Source: Adineta vaga
Taxonomy: Eukaryota > Rotifera
Direction of reading: 5' to 3'
Length of the DNA stretch: 64,000 nucleotides
NCBI GenBank assembly: GCA_021613535.1
Contig: CP075494.1
Location: 14,384,001-14,448,000 of the forward strand
The notes beneath the pieces are model-generated. The model saw only the letters and a program-made list of their open reading frames with translations. It was not told the origin of the DNA and did no database searches. Position 1 is the first letter of the stretch. Each line of letters starts with the position of its first letter. Below are positions 11,280 through 22,800 of this stretch, piece after piece. Made by a program: the position numbers and the translations under genes.

Positions 11280-12899
11280 CTATTGTTCACTTTTAATTGC
11301 TGGAACAGCAATACTTTGTAAATTTGATCGAATATTATGATTTTGAAAGATTCCATCAGCAATTTGTTGAAATATAGCTATTACTTCTGTTTGATGTGAA
11401 TTAATATAAGTAATTCGTTTATGTTCGGGTATCATCAATAAAATCTTCGTCATAAACCATAGTAAACGCCAATTATGCAGTGAAATCTGTTTATACTTGC
11501 GCATACATTGACCTACATACGCTTGTGCCATCACTATCGAATCACCTTCAGCTAAACAATTTGCATAACAACTCGCATGACTTTCTGCCATACGAGTATG
11601 TGCTAATAATGATTCAGCACCATATAATTCACGACATTTAGCAACAATTGAACGACATGATGGTGGTATATAAGCTTTCACTAAAAGAATTTCATCAATG
11701 TTTTTCTCTAGTATTTCTTCAATATTTGTAGCAGTCGTTGATAAATCGAGTTGAAAACGTTTGATAAGTCGACGAAAATAATAATCCATTTCACAAACTT
11801 GTTGTACCATAGTTTCTATATGATCAGTAATATAAGAGAATTGACATCGTTTACTATTATAAACTTTTGTTATAACAAGTTGAAGCATTGATCTAGCACA
11901 TACAAGTGCAGTTGCTGATAAACATAGTCGACCTACCAATAATCGATTAGATAATTTAAAGAATAATTTTGGATAATTATCTGCAACTTGAAGATTGCCC
12001 GTTGTGTTATCTAATGAACAATATCGATTGAGTAGATTTTCAGGTGCTGTACTGAAATCAGTGAATGTAAGAGTACCAAAGCAATTGGAACGAAAATCAG
12101 AACGTGTAGGACATTGTTCAATTGATACACCAGGTAAAATTAAACCATTGTTTCGAATTTGTACTACTATAGCTACGACATGAGGTGTAAGAAATAATTT
12201 ACCTATACTAGTAGCTATAGCGACTTGTTTTTTACTCTTGATATCAGTAGCTTGAGCCCATTTTGCAAATACAACTGCATATTCAATTTCACTATTGCCC
12301 GCATATGAAATCCAACGTTTTTTAGCATCATCATTTGGTGTATGAATAATAATTTTCTTTGTTTCTTGATTGTAATACGCGATTGTGTCACATAGTAAAC
12401 CAGATAATACTCCAGCACTCTTTTCTGTTAATGCAAAACATCCTAATTTCTTCAATTCTCGAGCATCTTGTACTAAGGCTGCATGAGTTTCCGTACCCAA
12501 TGCTGATATAGAACCCGTAAATAAATTAAATTGAACAGTAAACCAATTAACTACATCATTACTATTTGTATAAGCTAAACGTTCATGCAGTATTATTAAA
12601 TTGTAAGGATCTAATGATATTAATGCTTTTTGAGAGTGTAATATAGCCACCACTCTACGTAACTGTTGAAGTACTATAGTAGGATCACTAGGATATACAT
12701 AACCACCATCATTATTGTCCGATTCTTGTGGTTTAGTATAGTAATCAATAGGTAAAAGAGAAGTATAACTATCAGATTGATCAATTGAGCAGGTATATAG
12801 ACGTTTTGATCGATAACGTCGAAGTAGAGTAGTAATCACGAAATAAAGAATGAATGGTAATATGAAAAAAGTAAAAAATTGTGTGGAATAATTGATCAT
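11280..12899 (-). CDS. Membrane-anchored acyl-CoA oxidase/dehydrogenase-like protein
   Basis: Single-exon product of 539 residues (557 if the ATG at 12953 is used). An N-terminal hydrophobic segment (about residues 5-25) is followed by a basic patch. The flavoprotein core of the acyl-CoA oxidase family comes next: LGTETH, GCFALTE, IHTPNDDAKKRWIS, VVFAKWAQ and a C-terminal EGDSIVMAQAY. These enzymes oxidise acyl-CoA to enoyl-CoA using FAD. Oddities: the usual HGSN-type FAD loop after CFALTE is replaced by KSAGVLSG, the GGxGY motif near the C-terminus reads YGAES, and the protein is shorter than usual (about 650-700). There is no C-terminal SKL; it ends KSEQ. So it is unlikely to be a standard peroxisomal enzyme, and activity is uncertain. 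Confidence 0.75.
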   Translation of the reverse strand: MINYSTQFFTFFILPFILYFVITTLLRRYRSKRLYTCSIDQSDSYTSLLPIDYYTKPQESDNNDGGYVYPSDPTIVLQQLRRVVAILHSQKALISLDPYNLIILHERLAYTNSNDVVNWFTVQFNLFTGSISALGTETHAALVQDARELKKLGCFALTEKSAGVLSGLLCDTIAYYNQETKKIIIHTPNDDAKKRWISYAGNSEIEYAVVFAKWAQATDIKSKKQVAIATSIGKLFLTPHVVAIVVQIRNNGLILPGVSIEQCPTRSDFRSNCFGTLTFTDFSTAPENLLNRYCSLDNTTGNLQVADNYPKLFFKLSNRLLVGRLCLSATALVCARSMLQLVITKVYNSKRCQFSYITDHIETMVQQVCEMDYYFRRLIKRFQLDLSTTATNIEEILEKNIDEILLVKAYIPPSCRSIVAKCRELYGAESLLAHTRMAESHASCYANCLAEGDSIVMAQAYVGQCMRKYKQISLHNWRLLWFMTKILLMIPEHKRITYINSHQTEVIAIFQQIADGIFQNHNIRSNLQSIAVPAIKSEQ

Positions 12900-13545
12900 G
12901 ACGAATACAAAAATACCAAACAACGAATAATTGATATCTAAAAAACATAACAAGATATCTATTCAATAGACGAAACAGTGATTTGTTCATATTTATAAAA
13001 CGATTCAGTCATTAATAATCAAATTCTTTTCAAATCGAAACTTTATAACTAATAGTTTATCATTGTACCGCTTCAAGTTTTACTCAAATTGTAGATATTA
13101 TAATTACAAAGAAGGAACACGCTTTGAATTCATAACAAATGCTAGAACAATTAAATGTCATATTGTTTGTAGGTAAGTTGAGGACTGACGATGAAATGAA
13201 ATCAAATTGATACTGTTTATCCAATAGCAATTTTTTCATATTTATGTGTTACTCTCAAAAGATGTCATCTTATTCAACACAGAAACTTGTAAGCGAACGT
13301 TTTTATACAGTGAATAGCAGTTATGCGTGTAACAATGCAACGATATAAACAGATACTATTTATGAACATTCATAATGATCTACATCAAATAAGTTTATTT
13401 TAGATTGAGTATACTTCTATTCATGAATATAACTATTCGTGTGACTAATTTTCGATGTTTTTAAGTGCTTCTATTATGATGTATTCATTTTTCTTTTCTA
13501 CAAAGCAATGAAGATAAAACCTATTTAACAAAAACAAATTGCTTC
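12900..13545. other. Intergenic between two minus-strand genes
   Basis: About 650 bp that should hold the promoter of the acyl-CoA oxidase-like gene and the 3' end of the TRPM gene. No repeat or RNA gene was seen. Confidence 0.4.
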
Positions 13546-16500
13546 TCAGTCAAGATCTTCTGTTGACGCTTCGCAAGTCACTTTCACATGAGTAATCAGT
13601 TTTTTTAAATGACGCAGTTGTACATCAACTTTTTCTTCGTGACTAATATCTGGTTGATAATCTTTAGTCGCATGTTCAAATATATCACTTGCATAAGCCA
13701 AAGCTTCACGTCGTCTTAAAGTTATTATTTCTTCATGTGATAATTCAACTAAGAAAACAAACATGCATTATTATGTACAGAGAGTGGAATACTTACGATG
13801 AAATGGTTTCACATTATAATCTTTTACGTGAAATATATTTAATGGTGGAGGTAATGAAGACAGCATTGAATATTCTTTGATAACATGATAACTAATATTA
13901 TCTCAATTTATGAGAAGATTTTATTTCGAATAAATTTACATACCGAGAAAATTTCCATAATGTGTCCATTTTGACAAACATTCGATTGAATGTATTTCTA
14001 GAAAAATAGCTCGCTGATTCATTTGTCTAATCTTTTAAACAAATTTTTCTTACGAAAACATGGCGACAAGTAAATTAACGAGTAAAATGTTAACAATCGC
14101 CATATAAAAAGCAAGTAGGGTATATGCAGTCCAACCAGTCAATTCAAAATTATCTAAAAATATATCGTAAAGATAACTTATGCACAGTTGTGTGTTACAC
14201 TACCTTTTACATCATCAAGATCGTTAATCTGACCAAAGACATGCCTATGTAGAATTCAAACAAAACAGTAAGCATGTAAAAATTTATCATCTAGACAAAA
14301 AATAATACCAATAAGCTTGATGAAATATCTTTCGAAATATTGTTAAATCTAAAGATAATTGTCTACTTTTTAATAATGCAAATGAAGCAACACCATATGC
14401 CGATGTAAAAACGAAGAATATCGAGAAAAATGTAAACATATCCGTCAGCTAAAAATACATCGACACAATGTTTTTTCAGTTCTTCAATTCCCTCAAAATA
14501 TCGTTAATTAAAATATATCTAACTAACTGTAAATGAGAGATATCATGTTAACACACACCAATCCTACCATTGCTTGAATCATTAGAAGCATCGGTCCAAC
14601 TGTTCGATCAAACATTAATAAGATTAATAATCGAATAAACCAAAAGACAACATCAAGAGCAAGAAAAGCTCTATTATTGAATAAAATAATGACTTTTATT
14701 ATTTAAAATGAAAAGAAACAAACCTTGCAGCATTTAAACTAAATTTTGTATTAAAACATTCTAAAACAATTGAAATCACATAGAAACAAATACAAAGAAC
14801 ATCAAGTTTATTCCATGATTCTCTAAGGTAAATCATCAATGTTTGTCGAATTCCATTTTCTTCTGTTTTCAATGCTTTCGCCTATATAAAACAAAAGATT
14901 TAAACCAGAATTTCTCCACTATTTGTCTTACTTGTCGAAATTCTTCCATAGCAAACATAAAAATCCAAATATTGATAAGAATTTGAAGATTTGATGATGA
15001 TTGTCTTTGTAAATAAGTTTTATTTTCTGTTACATGTTCTAAATTTTCATTGATTTGAAGTAATGGTATTTTAATAAACAATATTAAATATGAAAGAAGT
15101 AATAGAAAGATCAAATAGGATAAAAAATGCATTTGATATTTAATTCGTGGACGTGATAGATGATTTTTAATTGTTAGGAAATATTTCAACAAATTTTTAT
15201 AATTTTTCGTTCTAAAATAAAATAATTCATCCTTTCAATTCAAACGATATTTTATTCATACTCAATCGAATTTGTAGCTTGTCCAAATGATGATGTAGTA
15301 CCTGGTAATATTCGATCAAAAGATTTTACTTTAGGATTCAATTCACCAGACCAAACAAGATCAAATACTTCTTGTACACATGTATGTCCAACAAAATTGT
15401 CACTATGTGACATAACTAAACATCAATTCTTAGTATTACAAAAAAACAAACAAAGAATCTTGAAACTTACTAGCAATATCAAGTGAAGAGAATCGATTAA
15501 AATCAAAATTTTCTCGTTTAATAGCTAATCTTGCCATATATGGATTCGATGTATACAGAGAATGAACTAAACGTATTGCTAAATTTTCATATTCACTGAA
15601 AATATCTCAACGAATTACAAAAAAAAGATCTAATTAAATATAACTTACTCAGCATGATCTCGAAGTTTTTGTATCGTAACACTTTCAGTTGAACTTCGTT
15701 TAACACATAGATCAGCAGTTTGACGATAGACAAGTGCAGCAACAAGAGCACCACATAATCGATCCTGTGAATAAAAACTTAATACAAAGAAAAAAACACT
15801 ATTCGAATTCATTTATTTACATCGAGACGTTTCCAAAAATGTAAAGATAAATTATAATGATCAAAAAATATTGCCCATAAAAATAATTTAACATTAATCG
15901 ATTGAATTTCATCTTCTGTATGTTCATTTGTTTCATCTGTCTAAAAATTTAAATAAACTATTCGATATTTTCTATTCATCTCATTCTACATACCGATCGA
16001 TGTATTTCATTGAGTTCACAACCAAAATCTTGTCGAATATATTCAAGAAATAACGCATGATTATAATTCTATTTATAAAGAATCAAATAAAACTGATTTA
16101 AGAAAGTTTCTTTTGTCAAACCATTTTCGAACTTAATTCATAATCGAAATTCTCTCCGAGATTATCCGATGTTACGCCACACACATCTTCTAAAACATGT
16201 AAAAATTCGACTTGATCTCGTAGAATTGCCATTTTAGCTAATTGAATGATATCCTTCGAAAAACAAAAGAATACTTTTGTTTTTAGTTGAATAGAGAATG
16301 GATTACTTCTTCTGGTAAATCTTGATTAACACGTAAGATTTTGTTGGCAAATTTCGGTTGATTCAAATCAAAAGCTAATGATAAATATAATTTTGATGAT
16401 GATAAACGTTGAGTTTGATTTTCTTGAAATAGAAAATAAAATGCCAATGCGAAGAATCGATGAGAAAATACTTACCGGAGACTAAAGTTTCGAGGAAATA

Positions 16501-17769
16501 TAAAGAAAGATCATCATCTTCATCACAAACACGAATTTTTTTACATCGTGTTAATGATAAATAACTAATTAATGTAATTAAAGTATCGGGTATATCACTA
16601 GAGAGTAATTGTTCTACAAGTACTTTTAATTCTCGACGAAATCTTGATGTTAATGATCTTTAAAAGTATTTCAATCAATCTATAGTAATCCTATGAAATC
16701 ATTCACTTACTTTCCATTGAAATCATTACTATGAATTTTATCGCATATCCAAGCAAGAACATCTGCTAATCCACCGGATCCCTAAATAAGAATACATGTT
16801 ATTAAAACTAGGATGACATCTTTTACATACTCGGAGAATGACTAAACCGAACTTTTTCTCATCGTTTTCCATATTTATTAATCGATGAATTGGTTCAATA
16901 TGATACACATCACCACCATATAACAATACCACTTTGGGTACATTTACTATCAATGAAAAATATTCATATCGATCTAAATCATCGACAGAACTTACATTTT
17001 TCATCTGTTTTATCAATACATCGCTGTAGTATAGTCCATCGATCGATAGAATCTTCTTTTGTTTTCCCATATAAAATCAAATGTGATAATCGTTTATTTA
17101 GAATTCGATGAGATTGAATACACTCATCTGATATTGCATTAACGATTGATCGATAATCATGTGGTGCATATTTTAACTAAAATCCAAGTGAAAACTTTCT
17201 TTTTCGAATCAAATTACACTTACCGGTAGCGATGCACAAATATCGATACCGATATTAACAAATCTTGATAATGGTATATCATTAGCTAAATATTGTTCTT
17301 TCGTTATTTGAATAATACGATTAGCAATAGAATCCTAAATACATAGATTAATTAATGAAATCCAACTCGAAGAGAACTCTTATACATGTCGAACATAACT
17401 AAACAACCATGGAGTACCGTTCTGATCGCTTAATTTATTTCGTCCTATATCTAAAAGTAATTTTGCTACTGATGTTGAAAATTGTTTTTCATTAAAATCA
17501 TTGAATCGTTCACTAGTTGTACTCAATCCACCTTCTAATGTAATGATTAGTTTTGGTGATGGTAAATGAAATGTTTTATCTTGAAAAATAGTTTCGATTG
17601 CTTGATTAATATCATTTTCATGATTAAAATAGGCTAACTAAAATCGAAAACAACATAATAATCAATATAAATCCTGTCTACAATGAAATCAAACTTGGGC
17701 GGATCTTTTTTCACCAGATAGAAGTGACACACGAGAAAATTTTACATTTGTGCTGAATTCAGTCGACAT
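13546..17769 (-). CDS. TRPM-like cation channel, many exons
   Basis: Six-pass cation channel of the melastatin TRP family, roughly 1,000 residues across about 20 short introns. The start ATG is at 17769 (MSTEFSTNVK). The N-terminal melastatin region shows LIITLEGG, TPWLFSYVRH and, near 16760-16800, GSGGLADVLAW. The transmembrane part lies at about 14100-15200. There, SWNKLDVLCICFY leads into S4-S5-type sequence with FWFIRLLILLMFDRTVGPMLLMI, then SAYGVASFALL and a pore-region HVFGQIND near 14230. S6-like MAIVNILLVNLLVAMF follows at about 14065-14130. The C-terminal LPPPLNIF matches the family after S6. It ends at 13546 without a kinase or NUDIX domain, so it resembles the short-tailed TRPMs. 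Ion selectivity cannot be read reliably. Confidence 0.88.
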
Positions 17770-17997
17770 GATAATGAGGAAAGATGTGCACGTATAGTAA
17801 CTATGTGATTATATTCTTCGTTATACTTCACTGCGTGTCATCATTGGACGGTAATAGATATCAGTCTATTAAAAAACGTGACAAAAAAAGTGTGCAAATG
17901 AATAACGAAACGAATATCTTTCTAGAAGCTTTAGTTTTTTTTATTACTGCTTCGACATAGAGATTATGATATGATGTTTCGGAGCAAGGAGTACCGA

Positions 17998-18069
17998 TCC
18001 GGTGTGGTCTAGTGGTTAGGATTGGACGCTCTCACCGTCTAGGCCCGGGTTCGATCCCCGGCACCGGAA
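17998..18069 (+). tRNA. tRNA-Glu (CTC)
   Basis: A 72-nt cloverleaf: acceptor stem TCCGGTG pairs with CACCGGA plus discriminator A. The D arm has GTGGTCTAGTGG (A box), the anticodon loop CTCTCAC gives anticodon CTC at 18031-18033, and the T arm has GGTTCGATCC (B box). No intron. A T10 run at 18072-18081 is a strong Pol III terminator. Confidence 0.97.
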
Positions 18070-18071
18070 CA

Positions 18072-18081
18072 TTTTTTTTTT
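18072..18081 (+). terminator. Pol III oligo-T terminator
   Basis: Ten consecutive T three bases after the tRNA-Glu 3' end. Confidence 0.9.
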
Positions 18082-18359
18082 CGACTTTGTTTTTCGTACA
18101 TTACTCTGAGATTCCTTTGAAATTTTCATGAAATTTTTTTCGTAAAAAGAAGTTATTCATTAGTGATTGAACTAGTAAACTTCAAAAAAAAAATGTCACT
18201 TTCAAAAACAAAAAAGATGTCGCTTTCACTCAAATGCTTATTGATTGGTCTTCGTGTGTACTCAAGAGGAAAGAAGAGAAGAAAAAAAAAACTACTCGTT
18301 CGTTGTCGTTGGTTCATTCAGTTATTTTGTTATTGAAAAAAAAATCATCAAACAAAACA

Positions 18360-19319
18360 ATGAGCTCAAACGATGATCCAACAACTCTTTCTCCTCAAAT
18401 GGGACTTATCTCATCACCTCATATTAATCCACAATATCCAAATTTGACAGATCTTGATGATATAGATGATGATGACGAAGGTATTGACGATGAATGTCTT
18501 GATTCCATGGATGATATTCAACAAATTCTTCAAACATTTGGAACCACTGATTCGTCAACATTAACAATTGATTATTTCGATTCACGTCGTTATGAAATCA
18601 TGTATGAAATCATGAATGTTGAAAAACAATTTGAAAAATTAAAAAATATTCTCTACGATGAAAGTGTTTCGTTAATTGATCAAAAACTTCAATCGATTCA
18701 AAATGAAGAAGCACCGGAATATCAAGATGAATTAAAAAAACTTTACGATGATATGCAATTACGTTTAGAAATTGCTAAACAACGTCGTCAAATTGAATTA
18801 GAATCTTTAGAAAATTCTTATCAAGCAGAACTATTAAGTTTACAACAAACATTAGAGAATGATAAGTTTCTTTTACATCATCAAATGCATGAAGATATTG
18901 AAAAGAAAATTGAAGAATTAGAAACATTGAAAAGCAAAACACAATTGTGTTCGAATATTTTACAAGAAATGTTTCCACATAATCATCAACAATTGATTTC
19001 ACCAAATAAGAAACGTTTTGAATCACCGGAATCTTTAAAAGAAAATAAAAAACAACGAAAAATGAATTTTTTCAATGGAACAAGTAAAACAATTGACAAA
19101 GATAATTTGGCGATTTTTTATCAACTATCCGATATTGATATTATTGAAGATTGGGCAGTCATTCAGTCATCATTAAATGAAAGTGGTGGTGGTGGTGGTG
19201 GTGGTGATGATGATGATGACGATGAAGAAGACGACGATGATGATGATGATGATGTGTCTAGTCAATTACATATTAACTGTCATAAACAAGAATATGATTA
19301 TGATGAAAATCGTGTTTGA
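18360..19319 (+). CDS. BRMS1/Sds3-like Sin3-HDAC corepressor subunit
   Basis: BRMS1 and SUDS3 proteins scaffold the Sin3-histone deacetylase complex in the nucleus. The 319-residue single-exon product has an acidic N-terminus (about 30-50, DDIDDDDEGIDD). The coiled-coil Sds3 core follows at about 75-205 (VEKQFEKLKNILYDESVSLIDQKLQ, in pieces, then APEYQDELKKL). The BRMS1-type segment IFYQLSDIDIIEDWAVI is near residue 250. A Gly7 run followed by a long Asp/Glu tract (about 19183-19257) precedes the C-terminus. An upstream in-frame ATG at 18234 would add 42 residues, but the ATG at 18360 after AAAACA fits the family better. It has no introns, unlike most neighbours. Confidence 0.85.
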   Translation: MSSNDDPTTLSPQMGLISSPHINPQYPNLTDLDDIDDDDEGIDDECLDSMDDIQQILQTFGTTDSSTLTIDYFDSRRYEIMYEIMNVEKQFEKLKNILYDESVSLIDQKLQSIQNEEAPEYQDELKKLYDDMQLRLEIAKQRRQIELESLENSYQAELLSLQQTLENDKFLLHHQMHEDIEKKIEELETLKSKTQLCSNILQEMFPHNHQQLISPNKKRFESPESLKENKKQRKMNFFNGTSKTIDKDNLAIFYQLSDIDIIEDWAVIQSSLNESGGGGGGGDDDDDDEEDDDDDDDDVSSQLHINCHKQEYDYDENRV

Positions 19320-19821
19320 CACTGATCGCGTTCTTTTTCTTTCCTTTTCTCATGTGAAGAAATGAAAGCAATATTCATTTGTTTGTTTGTTTGTTTATAG
19401 TGTAAACAAATATATATATATATATATATCTTTGTCAGTCCAATAGGATTTGAAAAAAATAAAATATGTTTATTGCAATTTTCAAATGCTGCTATGCTTT
19501 CTTTTGCTTTAGATTAGAACGCTTTCGGTTCTTTATATGTATGAGATCTCATGCACGCATGTTACACAGGGTTTGTTCTTTCCTTATCAGTTTCGAGTAC
19601 AGTAAATAAAAGAGATGATAGTAGATGTTTTCCTTTGAAAGTGAAAAATATGGGGAGAGGGAAGAAACGTCATGTATGATTCATCATTATGAGAAAGATG
19701 CATGAGATGAGGAAAAGAGTAAAAAGAAACGTTTGATTTATACTCTACTTTTCTTCGATATTGTTTAGAATTCAGTTCTTTTCACTTGCTTCTAGATAGA
19801 TTAATTTCCTTTTACGTTTTC
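19320..19821. other. Intergenic with simple repeats
   Basis: Contains a (GTTT)n run at about 19379-19396 and (TA)n at 19411-19429, then the presumed promoter and 5' UTR of acetyl-CoA carboxylase. Confidence 0.5.
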
Positions 19822-22800
19822 ATGGCTTCTAATGATGACGAGAAAATTTCTCCTTCAAAAGCAGTACAAAAACGAAATCAACAAACATCAAAAGTCAAAT
19901 TTGATCTCGGCGCATGTCAACAGACGGATGTTGCTAATGAATCAGTCGATGAAGTCGATGGATTTCTCCAATCTTCCACTCTTTCCGAAAATCCTTCACT
20001 ATCATCTATTGATTCCACAAGCAATGGCAGTGTGTCCTCACTTACACCAAGAATATTGCCAAAAAATGATCCTAAAGCAACTAAACGACGTTATTCTAGG
20101 TGAGATTTAGCTTTCAATTGATACCATCCAATGAAAGTTAATATTATTTAGAAAAATGTCTGGACTGAATGTGGCATCAGTCGGATTACGAATGACAAAT
20201 GTCACCACACCAAAAGAACTTTGTGATTTATTAGGTGGATCACGTGTGATAAATAAAGTAAATTATGTTTATATGGATACAGGACTGTTCATCTGCCTTT
20301 TCCCCTAAAGATTCTCATTGCAAATAATGGAATTGCTGCCGTAAAATGTATGCGTTCGATACGTCGTTGGTCATACGAAATGTTTCGACAAGAAAATGCA
20401 ATTAAATTTGTTGCAATGGTTACACCTGAAGATATGAAAGCGAATGCTGGTTAGATTAAATTATAAATCTAAGAATCAAAAGAAGTTTTTTCTCTCTAGA
20501 ATATATTCGATATGCTGATCATTATGTTAATGTTCAAGGTGGTCCATCACATATGAATTATTCTAATTGTGAGCTTATTCTTGATATTGCCAAACGATTT
20601 CCTGTTGAAGGTTTGATTTGTCTTGCTTTTTTTTTTGTCTAAATTAATTTAAACTTTTTCATAGCTGTTTGGGCTGGATGGGGTCATGCATCAGAAAATC
20701 CAAAATTACCAGAATTACTTCATCGTCATGGAATTATCTTTATTGGTAGAGAATTCAATCGCTTGAAAGAATATGTTTACTATTTGTTTTATGTATATAA
20801 ATAGGTCCACCTGAACAAGCTATGTGGGCATTGGGAGATAAAATAGCTTCAACAATCATTGCTCAAAGTGCTGATGTTCCAACATTACCATGGAGTGGTT
20901 CTCGTAATCATAATAAAAATTTCTTTTTCCTTTCCTTTAGAAAGTTTTCAATCTGAATTCTAGATCTTAGACTCGAATGGAATGAAAATGATCGAGAAAA
21001 TGCCAATGTTCCTATGAATATGTACGATCGAGCATGTGTCACTGATGCGAAAGAAGGTGTTGAAGTAAGATAAGTTTCAATGAGAAAGAGAGATTGAGCT
21101 CTATTTCAAATGATTAGATTGCTACTCGAATTGGTTTTCCTGTGATGATTAAAGCATCCGAAGGTGGCGGTGGAAAAGGAATACGTAAAGCAACAAGTCG
21201 TGATGATTTTGAAAATTATTTTCGTCAAGTTCAAACCGAAGTTCCTGGTTCTCCTATATTTCTTATGAAATATGCTGATAGTTGTCGACATTTGGAAGTT
21301 CAAATTCTTGCTGATCAAAGTGGTCAAGCTATTTCCTTATTCGGTCGTGATTGTTCAATTCAACGACGACATCAAAAAATCATTGAAGAAGCACCGGCAA
21401 TTATTGCGCCACGAGAAATTCTCGAACAAATGGAAAAGGCAGCTGTACGTTTAGCTAAAATGGTTAGCTATGTGAGGTTTGTTTTGCTTTGTAGATTTTT
21501 CTTTTCAAAACTAAACGAAAATGTTATCTAGTGCTGGAACAATTGAATATTTATATAATCCAAGTGATCAAACATTCTTTTTTCTTGAATTAAATCCTCG
21601 GTTACAAGTAGAACATCCTTGTACAGAAATGATAACTGATGTTAATCTACCTGCATGTCAATTACAAGTATGTAGTTGTATTAATACGACGATTTGAATA
21701 ATTTCATTTGCGTTTAGGTGGCAATGGGAATATGTTTACATCGTATCAAAGATATTCGTCTATTGTATGAAGAGGATCCATTCGGAATTGGACCGTTAGA
21801 TTTTGATAGTCCACGTACAAAACCTCAAGCACATGGACATGCAATTGCAGCACGTATAACAAGTGAAAATCCAAATGAAGTAAATTTTTTTATCAAAGAT
21901 TTGAACGTTGTGATATTTGTTTTTGTCCTATAGGGTTTTAAACCGAGTTCAGGAACGGTTGAAGAATTAAATTTTCGTAGTCGACAAAATGTCTGGGGAT
22001 ATTTCAGTATATCATCAGCTGGTGGTCTACATGAATATGCCGATTCACAATTTGGACATATCTTTTCACATGGAGAGACACGAGAAGATGCTCGAGAGTT
22101 TGTTTTTCTAAATTCCGAATTTTCTTCTTTTGATTTAGTTTTTTTTCTAGAAATTTAGTTGTAGCATTAAAAGAATTATCTATTCGTGGAGATTTCCATT
22201 CCACTGGTAAAATGTTGTTGGGTTTTATTTAGAAATACTCATTTATCTGTATATATTTAGTGGAAATTTTAATTCAATTACTTGAAACGGAAGTTTATAT
22301 AGACAATACAATAAAAACAAGTTGGCTCGATGAATTAATTGCTGAACATTTTCAAACTGAAAAACCTAATGTCATGTTATCAATTGTTTGTGCTGCAATA
22401 CATATTGCTGATGACACATTCAAAATTAATTTCCAAAACTTTCAATCATCACTTGAACGGTATGATTTATTTACTTATTCAAACTTGATTTAAACATCTC
22501 ATTGTCTAGTGGTCAAATATTACCGATGAGTGCTCTTTCCGTTTCTCATCATGTTGAACTTATAAATGAATATATCAAATATAAATTACAGGTAATAAAT
22601 CTTCTTATTTGTTTATTAGTCATGATCTATTATTTAGGTGACACAATGTGGTCCGACTCGATTTTTTGTTGTAATGAATAATTCATATGTTGAATTAGAA
22701 GCACATCGGATGAAAGATGGTGGAATATTAATTAATTTAGATGGTTCAAGTTATTTAACATTTATGAAAGAAGAAGTTGATAGTTATAGAATTGTTGTTA

